Shown here: positions 28,241 through 42,526 of the stretch, piece after piece
How the letters are laid out: each line of letters begins with the position of its first letter
Position numbering within the stretch: the first letter of the stretch is position 1
Assembly (NCBI RefSeq): GCF_030538595.1
Contig: NZ_JAUNTS010000001.1
Location: 255,112-319,111 of the forward strand
Source: Kocuria sp.
GTDB lineage: Bacteria; Actinomycetota; Actinomycetes; Actinomycetales; Micrococcaceae
Direction of reading: 5' to 3'
DNA length: 64,000 nucleotides
Position numbers and translations under genes: made by a program
The notes under the pieces: model-generated
Told to the model about the DNA's origin: nothing
Seen by the model: only the letters and a program-made list of their open reading frames with translations
The model's database searches: none

Positions 28241-30391
28241 TCACCCGCTGACCGTGAAGCTCCGGCTGGTTCCACTCACCGCCACAGTGGTACCGATGGC
28301 AGTGCGGCGATTGCCCCTGTAGACAAAACGATAGGTCCCGGCCGCCCCTGGCGGTACGGTCCAGGACAACGTCACGCGGGAGACGCCCAGACCGCGGTCC
28401 TGCCATTCAAAACGGGTGTCGAAATCCTGGTCATCGCGTACGCGTACCCACGTCCCGGCGTCGTTGCGCTCCACCGCCATGAAGGTGTCCCCGCGGCGCT
28501 GATCGTGATTGGGGTGGGCACCTGCAAACTGGGCGCGCACCGTGTTTCCGGGGTGAGTGTTGACCGGTTGTTCGATCACCTGCCCGAACCAGCGGCCCAG
28601 CTCCGGGAGGTCGGTGGGAGGGACGCCCTGTAGCGACGGTTCCGCGGTCCAGGACTTGTCCGGTGGCACGGCACCCAATCCCACGGGGGTTTTGTTCACC
28701 ACGGCGCGGGCCAACTGATCCAAGATCTGGCAGTAGGCGCGGGCCGTGAAGCGCCCGTACAGAGTTGCCGCGCCTTCATATTGCTGGGAGTCGTACTCCT
28801 CCGGTGTGCTCACGTAATGCGTGTATCCGTTACAGGTTCCGTGCACAATCACATCCGACTCCGCAGCACCCGTGGCGGCAGCCACAGCCCGGCGGTACAA
28901 CACCCCGGTTGCTGCCGTCATCTCACCGGGCATGGCTGCCAGCCACAGCCGACCCAGCCGAATGAGCTGGACAGGTACCGACTGCTGCACCCAGTCCATG
29001 GCGCCCACTGCCAGCAGACAGACCTTTGGTGCTTGCACGGCAGCTTCAAAGCGGTCAGTCCTGTACCGCCAGGACTGCAAGGTGGACAGCAGGGGGTTGC
29101 CGCTCAGCCCTTCACTGAAGATCGAGACACCCCCGCCGTCTTCCGTACTCCCCGCTGCAAAGGCTGTACCCAGGCTGGCCCAACCTGTGCGTTCGGTTTT
29201 GCCCGTGCCGGAGAACTCGGGCCTGATGGCATACCCCCGCAGATCCACGTACGTGACCCGAGTTTCCAGCCCCGAGCCCACGGGATCTCCGGGTGAACTG
29301 AGTTGGGCACGCACCGCATCGGCCTGCCGGCTGCCAATGATCCGCATGTTTTCAAACTGGTCCCCGGTGGGGCCCTGTCCGGGAGCCAAATTGAGATTGG
29401 GCGTGATGTCACCCGAATTTGAGTTGGCGAAAGCCGCCACAAACGGTGGCCGGGCCGTGCTCATGAGATCAACACCCTGGTCCAAGCGCTCCAAAGCGTA
29501 TTGGGCGTAGCCCTTGTTGTCGCCGGAGATCAGGCGGTTGGTGTTCGTCAGGGACGTGGCATGGGTGGCAAACCAGTTGAGCACCGCATCCGTGCGACCC
29601 TCCCGCTCCAGCCGCAGGGTCACGGACGCGGGATCAATTCCACCGGGCAGTGCCGCCTGGAGCTCTGCGGGGTTACGGCGGAACGCTTCCGCCGATCGGT
29701 TGACTCCGGCATCGGTCAGACTGGACCGACTGATCCGCAGGCGCCCCGGAGCGCGGTCGGCATCCGCGTTGACAACGGCTTGAACCATGGCTTCCACCTG
29801 TGCTTCAAAGCTGCGGCGCTGAAAACCCCAGGTGGTCACATTGTGGAGCTGATCATATGTTGCCCCACCCGGAGTGGCGTGGGTGTGGGTGCTGGAGATC
29901 ACCACCTGCGCCTGACTCCACCGTCCGGGTGCACGCCGCGCCAGTCGATCGAGCACAGCCTGACGCACTGCATTGGACGGCGAGAGAATGTCCGCCACCA
30001 CAATGGCCACGTGTTCCCCTGTCGCTGCGTCCTCCAAGACAAAGGCACGGGCGCGCTGACGCATGTGGACACCCCGGCCGGTCTGCTGGGTGTCCCCGTA
30101 GCCGAAGAAGGCCACTCCCCCGGCTGGGCCCGTGCAATCCGTGACGGCACGGCCGATCAGGTAATCGCCATCCCCACCCCATTCAGCAGGAACAGCCGCG
30201 GCGGGGGTGAGCGCGGTTGTGGCACCGGCCAGGCCCGTACCTGCAACGGCCAGGGCGCCTACGGCAGCCCACCGCCCCAGTTGACGGCGGGTGGGGCCAC
30301 CACAACCTGGTGTGGTTCCAGCCTGAATCGTGTCACACGTGGCCGCCCCTGCGGAATCGGGCTGCCGGTCACGCTGCGCGGTGGTACTCAT
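28241..30391 (-). CDS. Tat-exported neutral/alkaline ceramidase-like hydrolase
   Basis: 716 residues from the ATG at 30391. A twin-arginine signal (TRRQLGRWAAVGALAVAG, arginines at about 35-36) precedes a mature domain of the neutral ceramidase family, which splits ceramide into fatty acid and sphingosine. SSTHTHATPGG is the zinc-site motif, and ISGDNKGYAQYALE is conserved. The hexapeptide GDVSPN, whose serine is essential in characterised enzymes, reads GDITPN here (Thr331). A C-terminal beta domain follows from about residue 560. The start has no ribosome site but TAGCGT lies 7 nt before it, suggesting a leaderless mRNA. It ends 77 bp from the pobR-like gene and is probably monocistronic. 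Confidence 0.85.
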   Translation of the reverse strand: MSTTAQRDRQPDSAGAATCDTIQAGTTPGCGGPTRRQLGRWAAVGALAVAGTGLAGATTALTPAAAVPAEWGGDGDYLIGRAVTDCTGPAGGVAFFGYGDTQQTGRGVHMRQRARAFVLEDAATGEHVAIVVADILSPSNAVRQAVLDRLARRAPGRWSQAQVVISSTHTHATPGGATYDQLHNVTTWGFQRRSFEAQVEAMVQAVVNADADRAPGRLRISRSSLTDAGVNRSAEAFRRNPAELQAALPGGIDPASVTLRLEREGRTDAVLNWFATHATSLTNTNRLISGDNKGYAQYALERLDQGVDLMSTARPPFVAAFANSNSGDITPNLNLAPGQGPTGDQFENMRIIGSRQADAVRAQLSSPGDPVGSGLETRVTYVDLRGYAIRPEFSGTGKTERTGWASLGTAFAAGSTEDGGGVSIFSEGLSGNPLLSTLQSWRYRTDRFEAAVQAPKVCLLAVGAMDWVQQSVPVQLIRLGRLWLAAMPGEMTAATGVLYRRAVAAATGAAESDVIVHGTCNGYTHYVSTPEEYDSQQYEGAATLYGRFTARAYCQILDQLARAVVNKTPVGLGAVPPDKSWTAEPSLQGVPPTDLPELGRWFGQVIEQPVNTHPGNTVRAQFAGAHPNHDQRRGDTFMAVERNDAGTWVRVRDDQDFDTRFEWQDRGLGVSRVTLSWTVPPGAAGTYRFVYRGNRRTAIGTTVAVSGTSRSFTVSG

Positions 30392-30398
30392 GAGCCAC

Positions 30399-30404
30399 AC
30401 GCTA
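30399..30404 (-). promoter_or_regulatory. -10 box for a leaderless ceramidase transcript
   Basis: TAGCGT on the minus strand with exactly 7 nt to the ATG at 30391 and no Shine-Dalgarno sequence. The same geometry occurs at asd and murB in this window. Confidence 0.45.
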
Positions 30405-30491
30405 GACCGGTGCCGTGCAGATGCACCCGCCCGCACTCATTTGTGGGAACAGATGTGGACACACACGCGCCCCCGCAGAGAAGGGGAAAAG

Positions 30492-30533
30492 CCAAGGGCC
30501 CTTTCCCCGCGACAGCGAGGAAAGGGCCCTTGG
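30492..30533 (-). terminator. rpoBC terminator
   Basis: Perfect 15-bp stem CCAAGGGCCCTTTCC / GGAAAGGGCCCTTGG with a 12-nt loop, about 30 bp after the rpoC stop. Confidence 0.8.
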
Positions 30534-30565
30534 GCGGGCTGATCAGGAATCAGCCGAGCGGCACA

Positions 30566-34450
<3,885 letters not shown>

Positions 34451-34580
34451 AAGGATCCTTGATCTCTTTCTGTGAATTCTTCTGAAAATCTTGTGTGGAT
34501 GAAGTCTGCGGGTGCCCCGCCGTCGTCACGGCCTCATCAGGCAACGACGACGGCGGGTCACCCCGGCGCGAACTGGCCGC

Positions 34581-37500
34581 TCAGACCTCTTCAACCGAGC
34601 TGGGCTCGGAGTGGGAGAGGTCGATACCGAGTTCTTCAGCGGCGCGGAAGACTTCGTCATCGGCGTCACGCATCTCGATGGTCTGGCCGTCAGCCGAGAG
34701 CACCTCGACGTTCAAGCACAGGGACTTCATCTCCTTGATCAGGACCTTGAAGGATTCGGGGACACCCGGTTCGGGGATGTTCTCGCCCTTCACGATCGAC
34801 TCGTAGACCTTCACGCGACCGTGAACGTCATCGGACTTGACCGTCAGGATTTCCTGCAGCGTGTAGGCGGCGCCGTAAGCCTCAAGGGCCCAGACTTCCA
34901 TCTCACCAAAGCGCTGGCCACCGAACTGAGCCTTACCACCCAGCGGCTGCTGGGTGATCATGGAGTACGGGCCGGTGGAGCGAGCGTGGATCTTGTCATC
35001 CACCAGGTGGTGCAGCTTCAGGATGTACTGGTAGCCGACCGAGATCGGGTCCGGGAACGGCTCACCGGAGCGGCCGTCGAACAACTGAGCCTTACCCGTG
35101 TGGTTGATCAGGCGATCCCCGTCCCGGGTGGTGTTCGAGTGGTCCAGGAGGTCAAAGATTTCGTCCTCGCGGGCGCCGTCGAACACCGGGGTGGCCACGT
35201 TGACCTGACCGGTGGACTTGGGGAAGTCCGTCAAACGATCCAACCACTCGGGGTTGCCTTCGATCTCCCAGCCCTGTTTGGCCAACCAGCCGGTGTGAAC
35301 CTCCAGCACCTGGCCCAGGTTCATACGGCCGGGCACACCCAGCGGGTTGAGGATCACGTCAACGGGGGTACCGTCGGCCAGGAACGGCATGTCCTCCACG
35401 GGCAGGATCTTGGAGATCACACCCTTGTTGCCGTGCCGGCCGGCCAGCTTGTCGCCGTCCGTGATCTTGCGCTTCTGGGCCACGTACACGCGGACCACCT
35501 GGTTGACACCTGCGGGGAGGTCGTCGCCGTCGTCGTCGCGGTCGAACACGCGCACGCCGATCACGGTTCCGGACTCGCCGTGGGGCACCTTCAGAGAGGT
35601 GTCGCGGACCTCACGGGACTTCTCGCCGAAGATGGCGCGCAGCAGGCGCTCCTCCGGGGTCAGCTCGGTTTCGCCCTTGGGCGTGACCTTGCCGACCAGA
35701 ATGTCACCGGCCTGGACCTCGGCACCGATGTGGATGATGCCGCGCTCGTCCAGTGCGGAGAGCACTTCCTCGGAGACGTTGGGGATGTCACGGGTGATTT
35801 CCTCGGCACCGAGCTTGGTGTCGCGGGCATCAATTTCGTGTTCCTCAATGTGGATCGAGGTCAGGACGTCGTCGGAAACCATGCGCTGGGACAGGATGAT
35901 GGCGTCCTCGTAGTTGAGGCCTTCCCAGGACATGTAAGCCACCAGCAGGTTCTTGCCCAGAGCCAACTCACCGTGATCGGTGGAGGGGCCATCGGCAATG
36001 ACCGTACGGGTTTCCACGCGGTCGCCTTCGGAGACGATCACACGCTGGTTGTAAGTGTTGCCCGGGTTGGACCGAACGAACTTACCCACCACGTAGTCCT
36101 TGGTGGTGCCATCGTCATTGGCCACGGTCACGTGGTCGGCGGCAACCTCGGTCACCACACCCGGCTTGACGGCCAACACGGAGTCACCGGCATCCATGGC
36201 GGCAAACCGCTCCATGCCGGTACCCACCAGCGGAGCCTCGGTGACCAACAGCGGCACAGCCTGACGCTGCATGTTGGCACCCATCAGGGCTCGGTTGGCG
36301 TCGTCGTGCTCCAGGTACGGGATCAGGGCCGTTGCCACGGACACCATCTGGCGCGGGGAAACGTCCATGAACTCAACGGCGGAGGGCTCCACCAGCACGG
36401 CTTCACCCGAGCCGTCTGCGGCACGGGCCAGCACGGCGTCCTCGGCAAAGCGCAGATCGTCGGTCAACGGGGCGTTGGCCTGGGCGATCACAGCACCGCG
36501 TTCGTCGTCGGCGGTCAGGTAGACGACGTCGTCGGTCACCACACCGTCCACCACGCGGCGGTAGGGGGTTTCGATGAAACCGAACGGGTTGATCCGCGCG
36601 TAGGTGGCCAACGAGCCGATCAGGCCGATGTTGGAACCTTCAGGGGTTTCGATCGGGCACATACGGCCGTAGTGCGACGGGTGGACGTCACGGACCTCCA
36701 TGCCGGCGCGGTCACGGGAGAGACCACCCGGGCCCAGCGCGGACAGACGCCGCTTGTGCGTCAAACCGGCCAGCGGGTTGTTCTGATCCATGAACTGGGA
36801 CAGCTGGGAGGTGCCAAAGAACTCCTTGATCGCAGCCACCACGGGGCGGATGTTGATCAAGGTCTGCGGGGTGATGGCTTCCACGTCCTGCGTGGTCATG
36901 CGCTCACGCACCACACGCTCCATGCGGGACAGGCCCGTACGGATCTGGTTCTCGATCAGCTCGCCCACCGCACGGATGCGGCGGTTGCCGAAGTGGTCGA
37001 TGTCATCCACGTCAATGCGGATCTCTTTGGCTTCACCGTCGCGCACACCGTTGATGGAGCTGCCGCCGGCGTGCAGCGTCACCAGGTAACGGATCATGGC
37101 CACGATGTCCTCGATGGAGAGCACCGAGGCATCCGGATCGTCAAAGCCCTTGTCAATGCCCAGCTTGCGGTTGATCTTGTAGCGACCCACCTTGGCCAAG
37201 TCATAACGCTTGGGGTTGAAGTACATGTTGTCCAGCAGCTGCTGGGCGGCATCAACCGTGGGGGGCTCGCCCGGACGCAGCTTGCGATAGATGTCCAGCA
37301 GGGCGTCATCGCGGGTTTCCGTGGTGTCCTTCTCCAAGGTGGCACGGATGGAGTCGAACTCGCCGAACTCCTCCAGGATCTTGGATTCGGTCCAACCCAG
37401 CGCCTTGAGCAGCACGGTCACGGACTGCTTGCGCTTACGGTCCAGACGCACGCCCACCTGGTCGCGCTTGTCGATCTCCAGCTCGAACCAGGCACCGCGG

Positions 37501-38087
37501 GACGGGATGATCTTGGCGGAGAAGATGTCCTTGTCCGAGTTACGGTCCTGGCCCTTTTCAAAGTAGGCACCCGGGGAGCGCACCAGCTGAGAGACCACAA
37601 CACGCTCGGTGCCGTTGATCACAAACGTGCCCTTGTCAGTCATGAGCGGGAAATCGCCCATGAAGACGGTCTGCTGCTTGATCTCACCGGTGGTGTTGTT
37701 CATGAACTCGGCTTTGACGTACAGCGGTGCCGAGTAGGTGGCGTCACGGTCCTTGCATTCTTCGACCGTGTACTTGGGGTCGTAGAACTCCGGTTCCGTG
37801 AAGGACAGGGACATGGTGCCCTGGAAATCCTCGATCGGGGAGATCTCTTCAAAAATGTCGGACAGGCCCGAGGTGCTGGGCACGCCGGTCTGGCCGGTTT
37901 CCTGCGCCTGGCGCAGGCGCTCCTGCCACTTTTCGTTGCCGACCAGGCGGTCAAAGCTGTCGGTCTGCAGCGCCAGGAGGTTCGGGACCTCCAACGGCTC
38001 ATGAATTTTTGCGAAAGAGACACGACGCGGGGTGTTGTTCCCGGTCGTGTTTGCGGTGACGGACGAATCGGTGCTCAAGGCGACCAA
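34581..38087 (-). CDS. rpoB: DNA-directed RNA polymerase subunit beta
   Basis: 1168 residues from a TTG at 38087. AAGGAA lies six bases upstream, and the protein then starts VALSTDSSV before the conserved [20 protein letters not shown]. The frame is open to 38243, but the upstream part is unlike any RpoB. The rifampicin region ([20 protein letters not shown]) has wild-type Asp and His at the usual resistance sites, and the serine of RLSALGPGG is wild type. Confidence 0.96.
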   Translation of the reverse strand: MVALSTDSSVTANTTGNNTPRRVSFAKIHEPLEVPNLLALQTDSFDRLVGNEKWQERLRQAQETGQTGVPSTSGLSDIFEEISPIEDFQGTMSLSFTEPEFYDPKYTVEECKDRDATYSAPLYVKAEFMNNTTGEIKQQTVFMGDFPLMTDKGTFVINGTERVVVSQLVRSPGAYFEKGQDRNSDKDIFSAKIIPSRGAWFELEIDKRDQVGVRLDRKRKQSVTVLLKALGWTESKILEEFGEFDSIRATLEKDTTETRDDALLDIYRKLRPGEPPTVDAAQQLLDNMYFNPKRYDLAKVGRYKINRKLGIDKGFDDPDASVLSIEDIVAMIRYLVTLHAGGSSINGVRDGEAKEIRIDVDDIDHFGNRRIRAVGELIENQIRTGLSRMERVVRERMTTQDVEAITPQTLINIRPVVAAIKEFFGTSQLSQFMDQNNPLAGLTHKRRLSALGPGGLSRDRAGMEVRDVHPSHYGRMCPIETPEGSNIGLIGSLATYARINPFGFIETPYRRVVDGVVTDDVVYLTADDERGAVIAQANAPLTDDLRFAEDAVLARAADGSGEAVLVEPSAVEFMDVSPRQMVSVATALIPYLEHDDANRALMGANMQRQAVPLLVTEAPLVGTGMERFAAMDAGDSVLAVKPGVVTEVAADHVTVANDDGTTKDYVVGKFVRSNPGNTYNQRVIVSEGDRVETRTVIADGPSTDHGELALGKNLLVAYMSWEGLNYEDAIILSQRMVSDDVLTSIHIEEHEIDARDTKLGAEEITRDIPNVSEEVLSALDERGIIHIGAEVQAGDILVGKVTPKGETELTPEERLLRAIFGEKSREVRDTSLKVPHGESGTVIGVRVFDRDDDGDDLPAGVNQVVRVYVAQKRKITDGDKLAGRHGNKGVISKILPVEDMPFLADGTPVDVILNPLGVPGRMNLGQVLEVHTGWLAKQGWEIEGNPEWLDRLTDFPKSTGQVNVATPVFDGAREDEIFDLLDHSNTTRDGDRLINHTGKAQLFDGRSGEPFPDPISVGYQYILKLHHLVDDKIHARSTGPYSMITQQPLGGKAQFGGQRFGEMEVWALEAYGAAYTLQEILTVKSDDVHGRVKVYESIVKGENIPEPGVPESFKVLIKEMKSLCLNVEVLSADGQTIEMRDADDEVFRAAEELGIDLSHSEPSSVEEV

Positions 38088-38287
38088 GATGAGATTCCTT
38101 CCACAGATCTGCAAGTGAATCGCGCGGTTCCCGTCCGAAGTGACGGACTCCTCAACTCTGGTCCAGCACCCTGGGAAAAACGTTCCGCTGGGTTGGCTGA
38201 CATGGGGGAAGTGACAGAGTTGAAGGATCCGAAGGGCGCCCACCGCTATATGAAGGCACGCTGAAATCAGGGACGACGCAAAGATTC
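38088..38287 (-). promoter_or_regulatory. rpoB 5' leader
   Basis: About 190 nt between the predicted transcription start near 38281 and the TTG start. No separate gene is supported, although the rpoB frame stays open through most of it. Confidence 0.4.
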
Positions 38288-38316
38288 AGCATAGGGCATC
38301 AAAAGCGCTTTGTCCA
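38288..38316 (-). promoter_or_regulatory. rpoB promoter
   Basis: Minus strand: TGGACA (38311-38316), 17 bp, TATGCT (38288-38293), a good sigma-A-type promoter. It lies between palindromic element D and rpoB, past the rplL terminator, so rpoBC can be transcribed apart from rplJL. Confidence 0.6.
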
Positions 38317-38360
38317 GCACATGGTTTGTCCAACGCAGTGTTCGTCAGGCACGGCGCCCC

Positions 38361-38431
38361 GCCGACTTCCCAGTTGGCTGCCAGATCACCGCCTACAACG
38401 TGGGGGCTGGGCGCCCAGGTGGGAAGTCGGC
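38361..38431. repeat. Palindromic repeat element D (near-central CGCCT)
   Basis: 71-bp imperfect palindrome with perfect 11-bp outer arms GCCGACTTCCC / GGGAAGTCGGC and partial pairing further in. CGCCT occurs at 38390-38394, four bases off the exact centre. It lies between the rplL terminator and the rpoB promoter. Its arms are unrelated to elements A-C but size and core agree. Confidence 0.6.
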
Positions 38432-38447
38432 AATAGAGTCCACCACG

Positions 38448-38484
38448 CATGAACCCCGTGCACGTGATGTGCACGGGGTTCATG
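38448..38484 (-). terminator. rplJL terminator
   Basis: 16-bp perfect stem CATGAACCCCGTGCAC and its complement with a 5-nt loop, about 30 bp beyond the rplL stop. It separates rplJL from rpoBC, though partial readthrough is common in this cluster in other bacteria. Confidence 0.75.
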
Positions 38485-38514
38485 GCAGTGAGGTAGCGGG
38501 TCAACCCGCCTGGA

Positions 38515-38901
38515 TCACTTGAGGGTGACGGTTGCGCCGGCGCCTTCGAGCTGCTCCTTGGCCTTCTCGGCATCCTCCTTGGAGGCACCTTCCAGAACAG
38601 CCTTGGGAGCGCCGTCGACGAGCTCCTTGGCCTCCTTCAGGCCGAGGGAGGTCAGGGCGCGCACCTCCTTGATGACGCCGATCTTCTTGTCACCGGCAGC
38701 TTCGAGGACGACGTCGAATTCGGTCTGCTCCTCGGCAGCTTCCTCGGCACCGCCAGCGGGGGCACCGGCAACGGCCACGGCGGCCGGAGCAGCAGCGGTG
38801 ACGTCAAAGGTCTCCTCAAAGGCCTTCACGAACTCGGAGAGCTCAATCAGGGAGAGTTCCTTGAACGCGTCGATCAGTTCCTCAGTGGAAAGCTTGGCCA
38901 T
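38515..38901 (-). CDS. rplL: 50S ribosomal protein L7/L12
   Basis: 128-residue stalk protein that recruits translation GTPases. It has the N-terminal dimerisation part ([20 protein letters not shown]), an Ala/Gly hinge around residues 36-55 and the C-terminal domain [20 protein letters not shown] with [16 protein letters not shown]. Confidence 0.97.
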   Translation of the reverse strand: MAKLSTEELIDAFKELSLIELSEFVKAFEETFDVTAAAPAAVAVAGAPAGGAEEAAEEQTEFDVVLEAAGDKKIGVIKEVRALTSLGLKEAKELVDGAPKAVLEGASKEDAEKAKEQLEGAGATVTLK

Positions 38902-39000
38902 GGTGTTGGCTCCTTCTTGGTTTGCGTCTGCGTCCGTTCCCGTGACGGGCAGCGGACCGGTCAGATCTGGGTCTTGCGGTATGTGGTGACGTTGAGAACG

Positions 39001-39531
39001 TCAGGCTGCTTGGCCGGTCTCCTCGACCTTGGCGCGCAGCGCCTCGGCCGTGCGGACCGTCTTGGACAGCGGGGCCTGGAACAGTGCGGCAGCCTTGGAC
39101 AGCGATGCCTGTGCGGCACCGGCAACCTTGGCCAGCAGAACCTCACGAGACTCAAGGTCCGCGAGCTTCTTGATTCCGTCTTCATCAAGTGCGGCGCCAT
39201 CCATGTAGCCGCCCTTGAGGATCAGTTCCGGGTTGTCCTTGGCAAAGTCACGCAGGGACTTGGCGACGGCGACCGGGTCACCGGCAACGAACGCAATGGC
39301 CGAGGGGCCGGACAGCTTGCCCTCGAATGCGTCGATACCGACTTCCTGGGCGGCAATGCCGGCCAGCGTGTTCTTCACCACGGCATACTCGGCTTCTTCA
39401 CCGAGTGCGCGGCGCAGCTGCTTGAGCTGAGCCACCGAGAGACCGCGGTATTCGGTCAGCACAGCAGCATTGGAAGCAGAGAACTGCTCCTTGAGCTCTG
39501 CTACCGCGGCGGCCTTTTCCGGGTTCGCCAT
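39001..39531 (-). CDS. rplJ: 50S ribosomal protein L10
   Basis: 176-residue stalk base binding L7/L12 dimers. The ATG at 39531 has AAAGGAG eight bases upstream and gives [20 protein letters not shown]; the frame open to 39576 lies in the leader. [20 protein letters not shown] and [14 protein letters not shown] are typical. Confidence 0.95.
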   Translation of the reverse strand: MANPEKAAAVAELKEQFSASNAAVLTEYRGLSVAQLKQLRRALGEEAEYAVVKNTLAGIAAQEVGIDAFEGKLSGPSAIAFVAGDPVAVAKSLRDFAKDNPELILKGGYMDGAALDEDGIKKLADLESREVLLAKVAGAAQASLSKAAALFQAPLSKTVRTAEALRAKVEETGQAA

Positions 39532-39756
39532 GGCACTCCTTTCCTGGTGGGCCGGTCGTATCCGTTGCGAGCGCAATGAAAAACGCCCCGGCAGGAGCCA
39601 GGGCGTAAAAGATCAGTCATGCTTTCCAGCATGAGCAGAACAGAAACGTTCTAGGACACCTGCGTTGGACGCCCTCACGGGCTCTTACGGCGATCCGTCA
39701 CGCATGCACCAGGTGTGCTGCAGACATGACGAACCACGACCGACGGTCTTTGGATG
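39532..39756 (-). promoter_or_regulatory. rplJL leader with candidate L10 control region
   Basis: About 225 nt from the predicted transcription start to rplJ. It holds two smaller inverted repeats (GAGCCCGTGAGGGC near 39670-39684 and ATGCTGGAAAGCAT near 39618-39632) upstream of a terminator-like hairpin. This matches the general design of L10 leaders that bind L10-L12, but no family alignment was done. Confidence 0.5.
39579..39606 (-). terminator. Terminator-like hairpin (attenuator) in the rplJ leader
   Basis: Minus strand: ACGCCCTGGC, loop TCCT, GCCGGGGCGT, then TTTTTC. This is the only classic stem plus T-run structure located between a promoter and its gene in this window. It sits about 50 nt before rplJ and could abort transcription. 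Confidence 0.65.
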
Positions 39757-39762
39757 GAAGAA

Positions 39763-39792
39763 ACTATATCCGCGTCCCACCGCAATACGCAA
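39763..39792 (-). promoter_or_regulatory. rplJL promoter
   Basis: Minus strand: TTGCGT (39787-39792), 18 bp, TATAGT (39763-39768). It lies just beyond the 3' end of the acetyltransferase gene and drives the leader. Confidence 0.6.
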
Positions 39793-39833
39793 CCTGTATC
39801 TTGATGCGCCGCACTGACCGGAACGCCCGGGGC

Positions 39834-40985
39834 TCACTCCAGACCCACGCGGCGTGACCACACGGCCGAGCGGCCCAACACGGTGGCGCCCAGTCGCCGA
39901 TTGACCCAGTTCATGCGGGTGTTGCCGCTGTGGGTCCACACGTAGATGGATTCGACGCCGGGAGCGTGCTGGGCCAGCCGGGCCATGTTGGTCAATTTGA
40001 GGCGCAACCCCAAACGACGGCCGCGATGCTCACGCAGCACCACGGTTTCGTCCTGGAAGCAGATGGTGGACTCCGCCCCCGGCAACACCAGTTCCGTCAT
40101 ACCCACCAATTCGCCCGTTTCCAGATGTTCCACAGCACTCATCACGGAGGTGTCGCCGTTTTCTGCCCGCAATGCCTCCGTGCGCCGCACCCGTTCGGCG
40201 TCCCACGGCTCCGACGCCCATAGTCTGGGTGGGACAAAGGAGTCCGAGGGAATGCGCTCATGCAGACGTGCCAAAGAGTCCAGCCACCGCTGCGGAGCGG
40301 CACCAACCCAGGCGTGCATTCGGTAGGCCTGCGCATCAGGATGCGACTCCACCTCCCCCACCAGCCGGTCTCGGTCCTCAGCATCGAGCGGCATGGAGAT
40401 CCTGCTGACGTCACTCACGGTTTGCAGTTCGTAACCGAACCGGTGCGCAAATCGCGTTTGGCGGTTGGACACCGGAAGGCGCCCCGATCCATCCACTGCG
40501 GAGATCCACGCATCCGGGTCAATGATCGGCAGCGCGCCCGTGGGTGAACCTATCCGGCCATCCCCTTGGATGTCCTGCGGGCCTGGATGCTCCGAGTGGA
40601 TCACGATCATTCGCCGCGCCTCCGCCTGCGCCACCGATTCGGCCGCTGCCAGGAGGTGGGAGCCCGCTCCCTCGGCCTCATGATCCGGGTCCACGGCCAG
40701 AAAGATCTGGGCGCTGCGGGTTTCCACGATCAGTGGCAGACGAACCTCTGCCCGACCCACCAGCTTTTCTCCCACGCGTGCCGTCAGCAGGACAACGCGC
40801 TCCCACGGATCGTGAAGATCACGGAAGATGTCCTCCGCGTCATTGGCCAGATCTGCGGTCCCCCACACGGACTCACGTGAGCGACGCACCAGGTGGGCGA
40901 TCTCATCAAGGACCCCAGCGGCGTCGTGGTCCAAAGAGTCCGGGATGCGCACCTGGCTGACAACCACAGGCTGCAAAACGTTCAC
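39834..40985 (-). CDS. GNAT acetyltransferase with two domains
   Basis: 383 residues that look like two tandem GCN5-type folds. The first (about 25-150) includes GRAEVRLPLIVETRSAQIFL and EGAGSHLLAAAESVA. The second (about 270-375) includes the acetyl-CoA motif LREHRGRRLGLRLKLTNMAR and VWTHSGNTRMNWVNRRLGA. The GTG start has GGAGGG seven bases upstream. It interrupts the rplKA-rplJL order. Substrate unknown. Confidence 0.82.
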   Translation of the reverse strand: MNVLQPVVVSQVRIPDSLDHDAAGVLDEIAHLVRRSRESVWGTADLANDAEDIFRDLHDPWERVVLLTARVGEKLVGRAEVRLPLIVETRSAQIFLAVDPDHEAEGAGSHLLAAAESVAQAEARRMIVIHSEHPGPQDIQGDGRIGSPTGALPIIDPDAWISAVDGSGRLPVSNRQTRFAHRFGYELQTVSDVSRISMPLDAEDRDRLVGEVESHPDAQAYRMHAWVGAAPQRWLDSLARLHERIPSDSFVPPRLWASEPWDAERVRRTEALRAENGDTSVMSAVEHLETGELVGMTELVLPGAESTICFQDETVVLREHRGRRLGLRLKLTNMARLAQHAPGVESIYVWTHSGNTRMNWVNRRLGATVLGRSAVWSRRVGLE

Positions 40986-41086
40986 GACAAACCCTCCAAG
41001 AACACAGCAGCCCCTCCCATTGATACTTCACACCACCCTATCCGCCCGGTCCGTGGGGCAGAGGGCTCATCCAGGGCACAGACGAG

Positions 41087-41124
41087 AAAAGCCGGTTGCA
41101 GCGCCTGAGCACTGCAACCGGCTT
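41087..41124 (-). terminator. rplKA terminator
   Basis: 13-bp stem (AAGCCGGTTGCAG / CTGCAACCGGCTT) with a 10-nt loop and a following TTTT on the minus strand, about 20 bp past the rplA stop. Confidence 0.8.
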
Positions 41125-41141
41125 GACCGGACCACCTGAAA

Positions 41142-41846
41142 TCAGTCGGTGGAAACCTCGGTGGCGTTCGGGTCAACCGGGACGCCGGGGCCAAAGGTGG
41201 AGGCCACGGTCATCTTGGTGACGTAGCGGCCCTTGGAGGAGGAGGGCTTCAAACGCAGCACCTCTTCCAGAGCGGCGCCGAAGTTCTCATTGAGAGCCTT
41301 CTGATCAAAGGAGGACTTCCCGATGATGAAGTGCAGGTTGGAGTGCTTGTCCACGCGGAAGTCGATCTTACCGCCCTTGATGTCTCCAACAGCCTTGGCC
41401 ACATCCATGGTCACGGTGCCGGTCTTGGGGTTCGGCATGAGGTTACGGGGGCCCAGAACTTTACCCAGGCGGCCCACCTTGCCCATCATGTCCGGCGTGG
41501 CCACGGCGGCGTCGAAGTCCACCCAGCCGCCGGCAACCTTGGCGATCAGGTCATCCGAGCCCACAAAGTCGGCGCCGGCGGCTTCTGCCGCTGCTGCCTT
41601 GTCGCCCTGGGCAAAAACCACCACGCGGGCGGTCTTACCGGTGCCGTTGGGCAGGTTCACGGTGCCGCGAACCATCTGGTCCGCCTTACGGGGGTCAACA
41701 CCCAGGCGCATGGCAACCTCAACGGTTGCATCTGCCTTGGAGGAGTTGATCTCCTTCACCAGGGCAACGGCCTCGGCCGGGCTGTAGAGCTTGTCCGCAT
41801 CAATCTTGGCGGCTGCTGCTTTGTACGCTTTGCTGCGCTTAGCCAT
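41142..41846 (-). CDS. rplA: 50S ribosomal protein L1
   Basis: 234-residue L1-stalk protein, with [40 protein letters not shown] (the family signature) and [20 protein letters not shown]. It follows rplK by about 110 bp and is ended by a T-run hairpin. Confidence 0.97.
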   Translation of the reverse strand: MAKRSKAYKAAAAKIDADKLYSPAEAVALVKEINSSKADATVEVAMRLGVDPRKADQMVRGTVNLPNGTGKTARVVVFAQGDKAAAAEAAGADFVGSDDLIAKVAGGWVDFDAAVATPDMMGKVGRLGKVLGPRNLMPNPKTGTVTMDVAKAVGDIKGGKIDFRVDKHSNLHFIIGKSSFDQKALNENFGAALEEVLRLKPSSSKGRYVTKMTVASTFGPGVPVDPNATEVSTD

Positions 41847-41959
41847 CTGCTTTGTCTCCTTGTGCAGTCGTGGTCATTACGGACCGCGCTCGGCCCTGCC
41901 ACGTGTTGTCTGTCTGCTGTTACCAGCGGGTGGAGGTCAGGTGTTCGGGAGAACCCGAA

Positions 41960-42388
41960 TCACTCAACCTCAATGCCCATGGAACGGGCGGTGCCGGCAA
42001 TGATCTTGGCGCCTTGCTCAACGTCGTTGGCGTTGAGGTCTTCCTGCTTGGTGGTGGCGATCTCGCGTGCCTGATCCCAGGTGATCTTGCCGACCTTCTG
42101 GGTGTGCGGAACGCCGGAACCCTTGGCAACGCCGGCAGCCTTCTTGATCAGCTGTGCAGCGGGCGGGGTCTTGGTGACAAAGGTGAAGGAGCGGTCTTCA
42201 TAAACCGTGATCTCCACCGGGATGATGTTGCCGCGCTGGGATTCCGTGGCGGCGTTGTAGGCCTTGCAGAACTCCATGATGTTGACGCCCTGCGCACCGA
42301 GCGCGGGGCCAACCGGCGGGGCCGGGTTAGCGGCGCCTGCCTGGATCTGCAGCTTGATCAGGCCAGTGACCTTCTTCTTGGGAGCCAT
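41960..42388 (-). CDS. rplK: 50S ribosomal protein L11
   Basis: 142-residue GTPase-centre protein. The ATG at 42388 gives [20 protein letters not shown], then [20 protein letters not shown] and the C-terminal rRNA-binding domain. The frame extends to 42469 without conservation. Confidence 0.96.
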   Translation of the reverse strand: MAPKKKVTGLIKLQIQAGAANPAPPVGPALGAQGVNIMEFCKAYNAATESQRGNIIPVEITVYEDRSFTFVTKTPPAAQLIKKAAGVAKGSGVPHTQKVGKITWDQAREIATTKQEDLNANDVEQGAKIIAGTARSMGIEVE

Positions 42389-42526
42389 GGTGATGGTCCT
42401 TTTCTGCTGAACGTACCGCCGCGCAGGAGCGCACGACGGCGGGTGGTCACCGTGGCGCGGTGACCGCACGGAAGAGCCCCAGGCAAAGCGTGGCCCAGGG
42501 ATCTACCGAAGTCTGTAAGGGCTGGA

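Noticed and set aside
38088-38243. 52-residue N-terminal extension of rpoB
   Set aside because: The frame is open, but AAGGAA at the right distance from the TTG at 38087 and the conserved RpoB start favour the shorter protein; the extra part overlaps the leader.
34512-38264. 1250-codon open frame on the plus strand opposite rpoB
   Set aside because: Antisense shadow of rpoB, caused by GC-rich third positions; no ribosome site, no domain, Gly/His/Val-rich composition.
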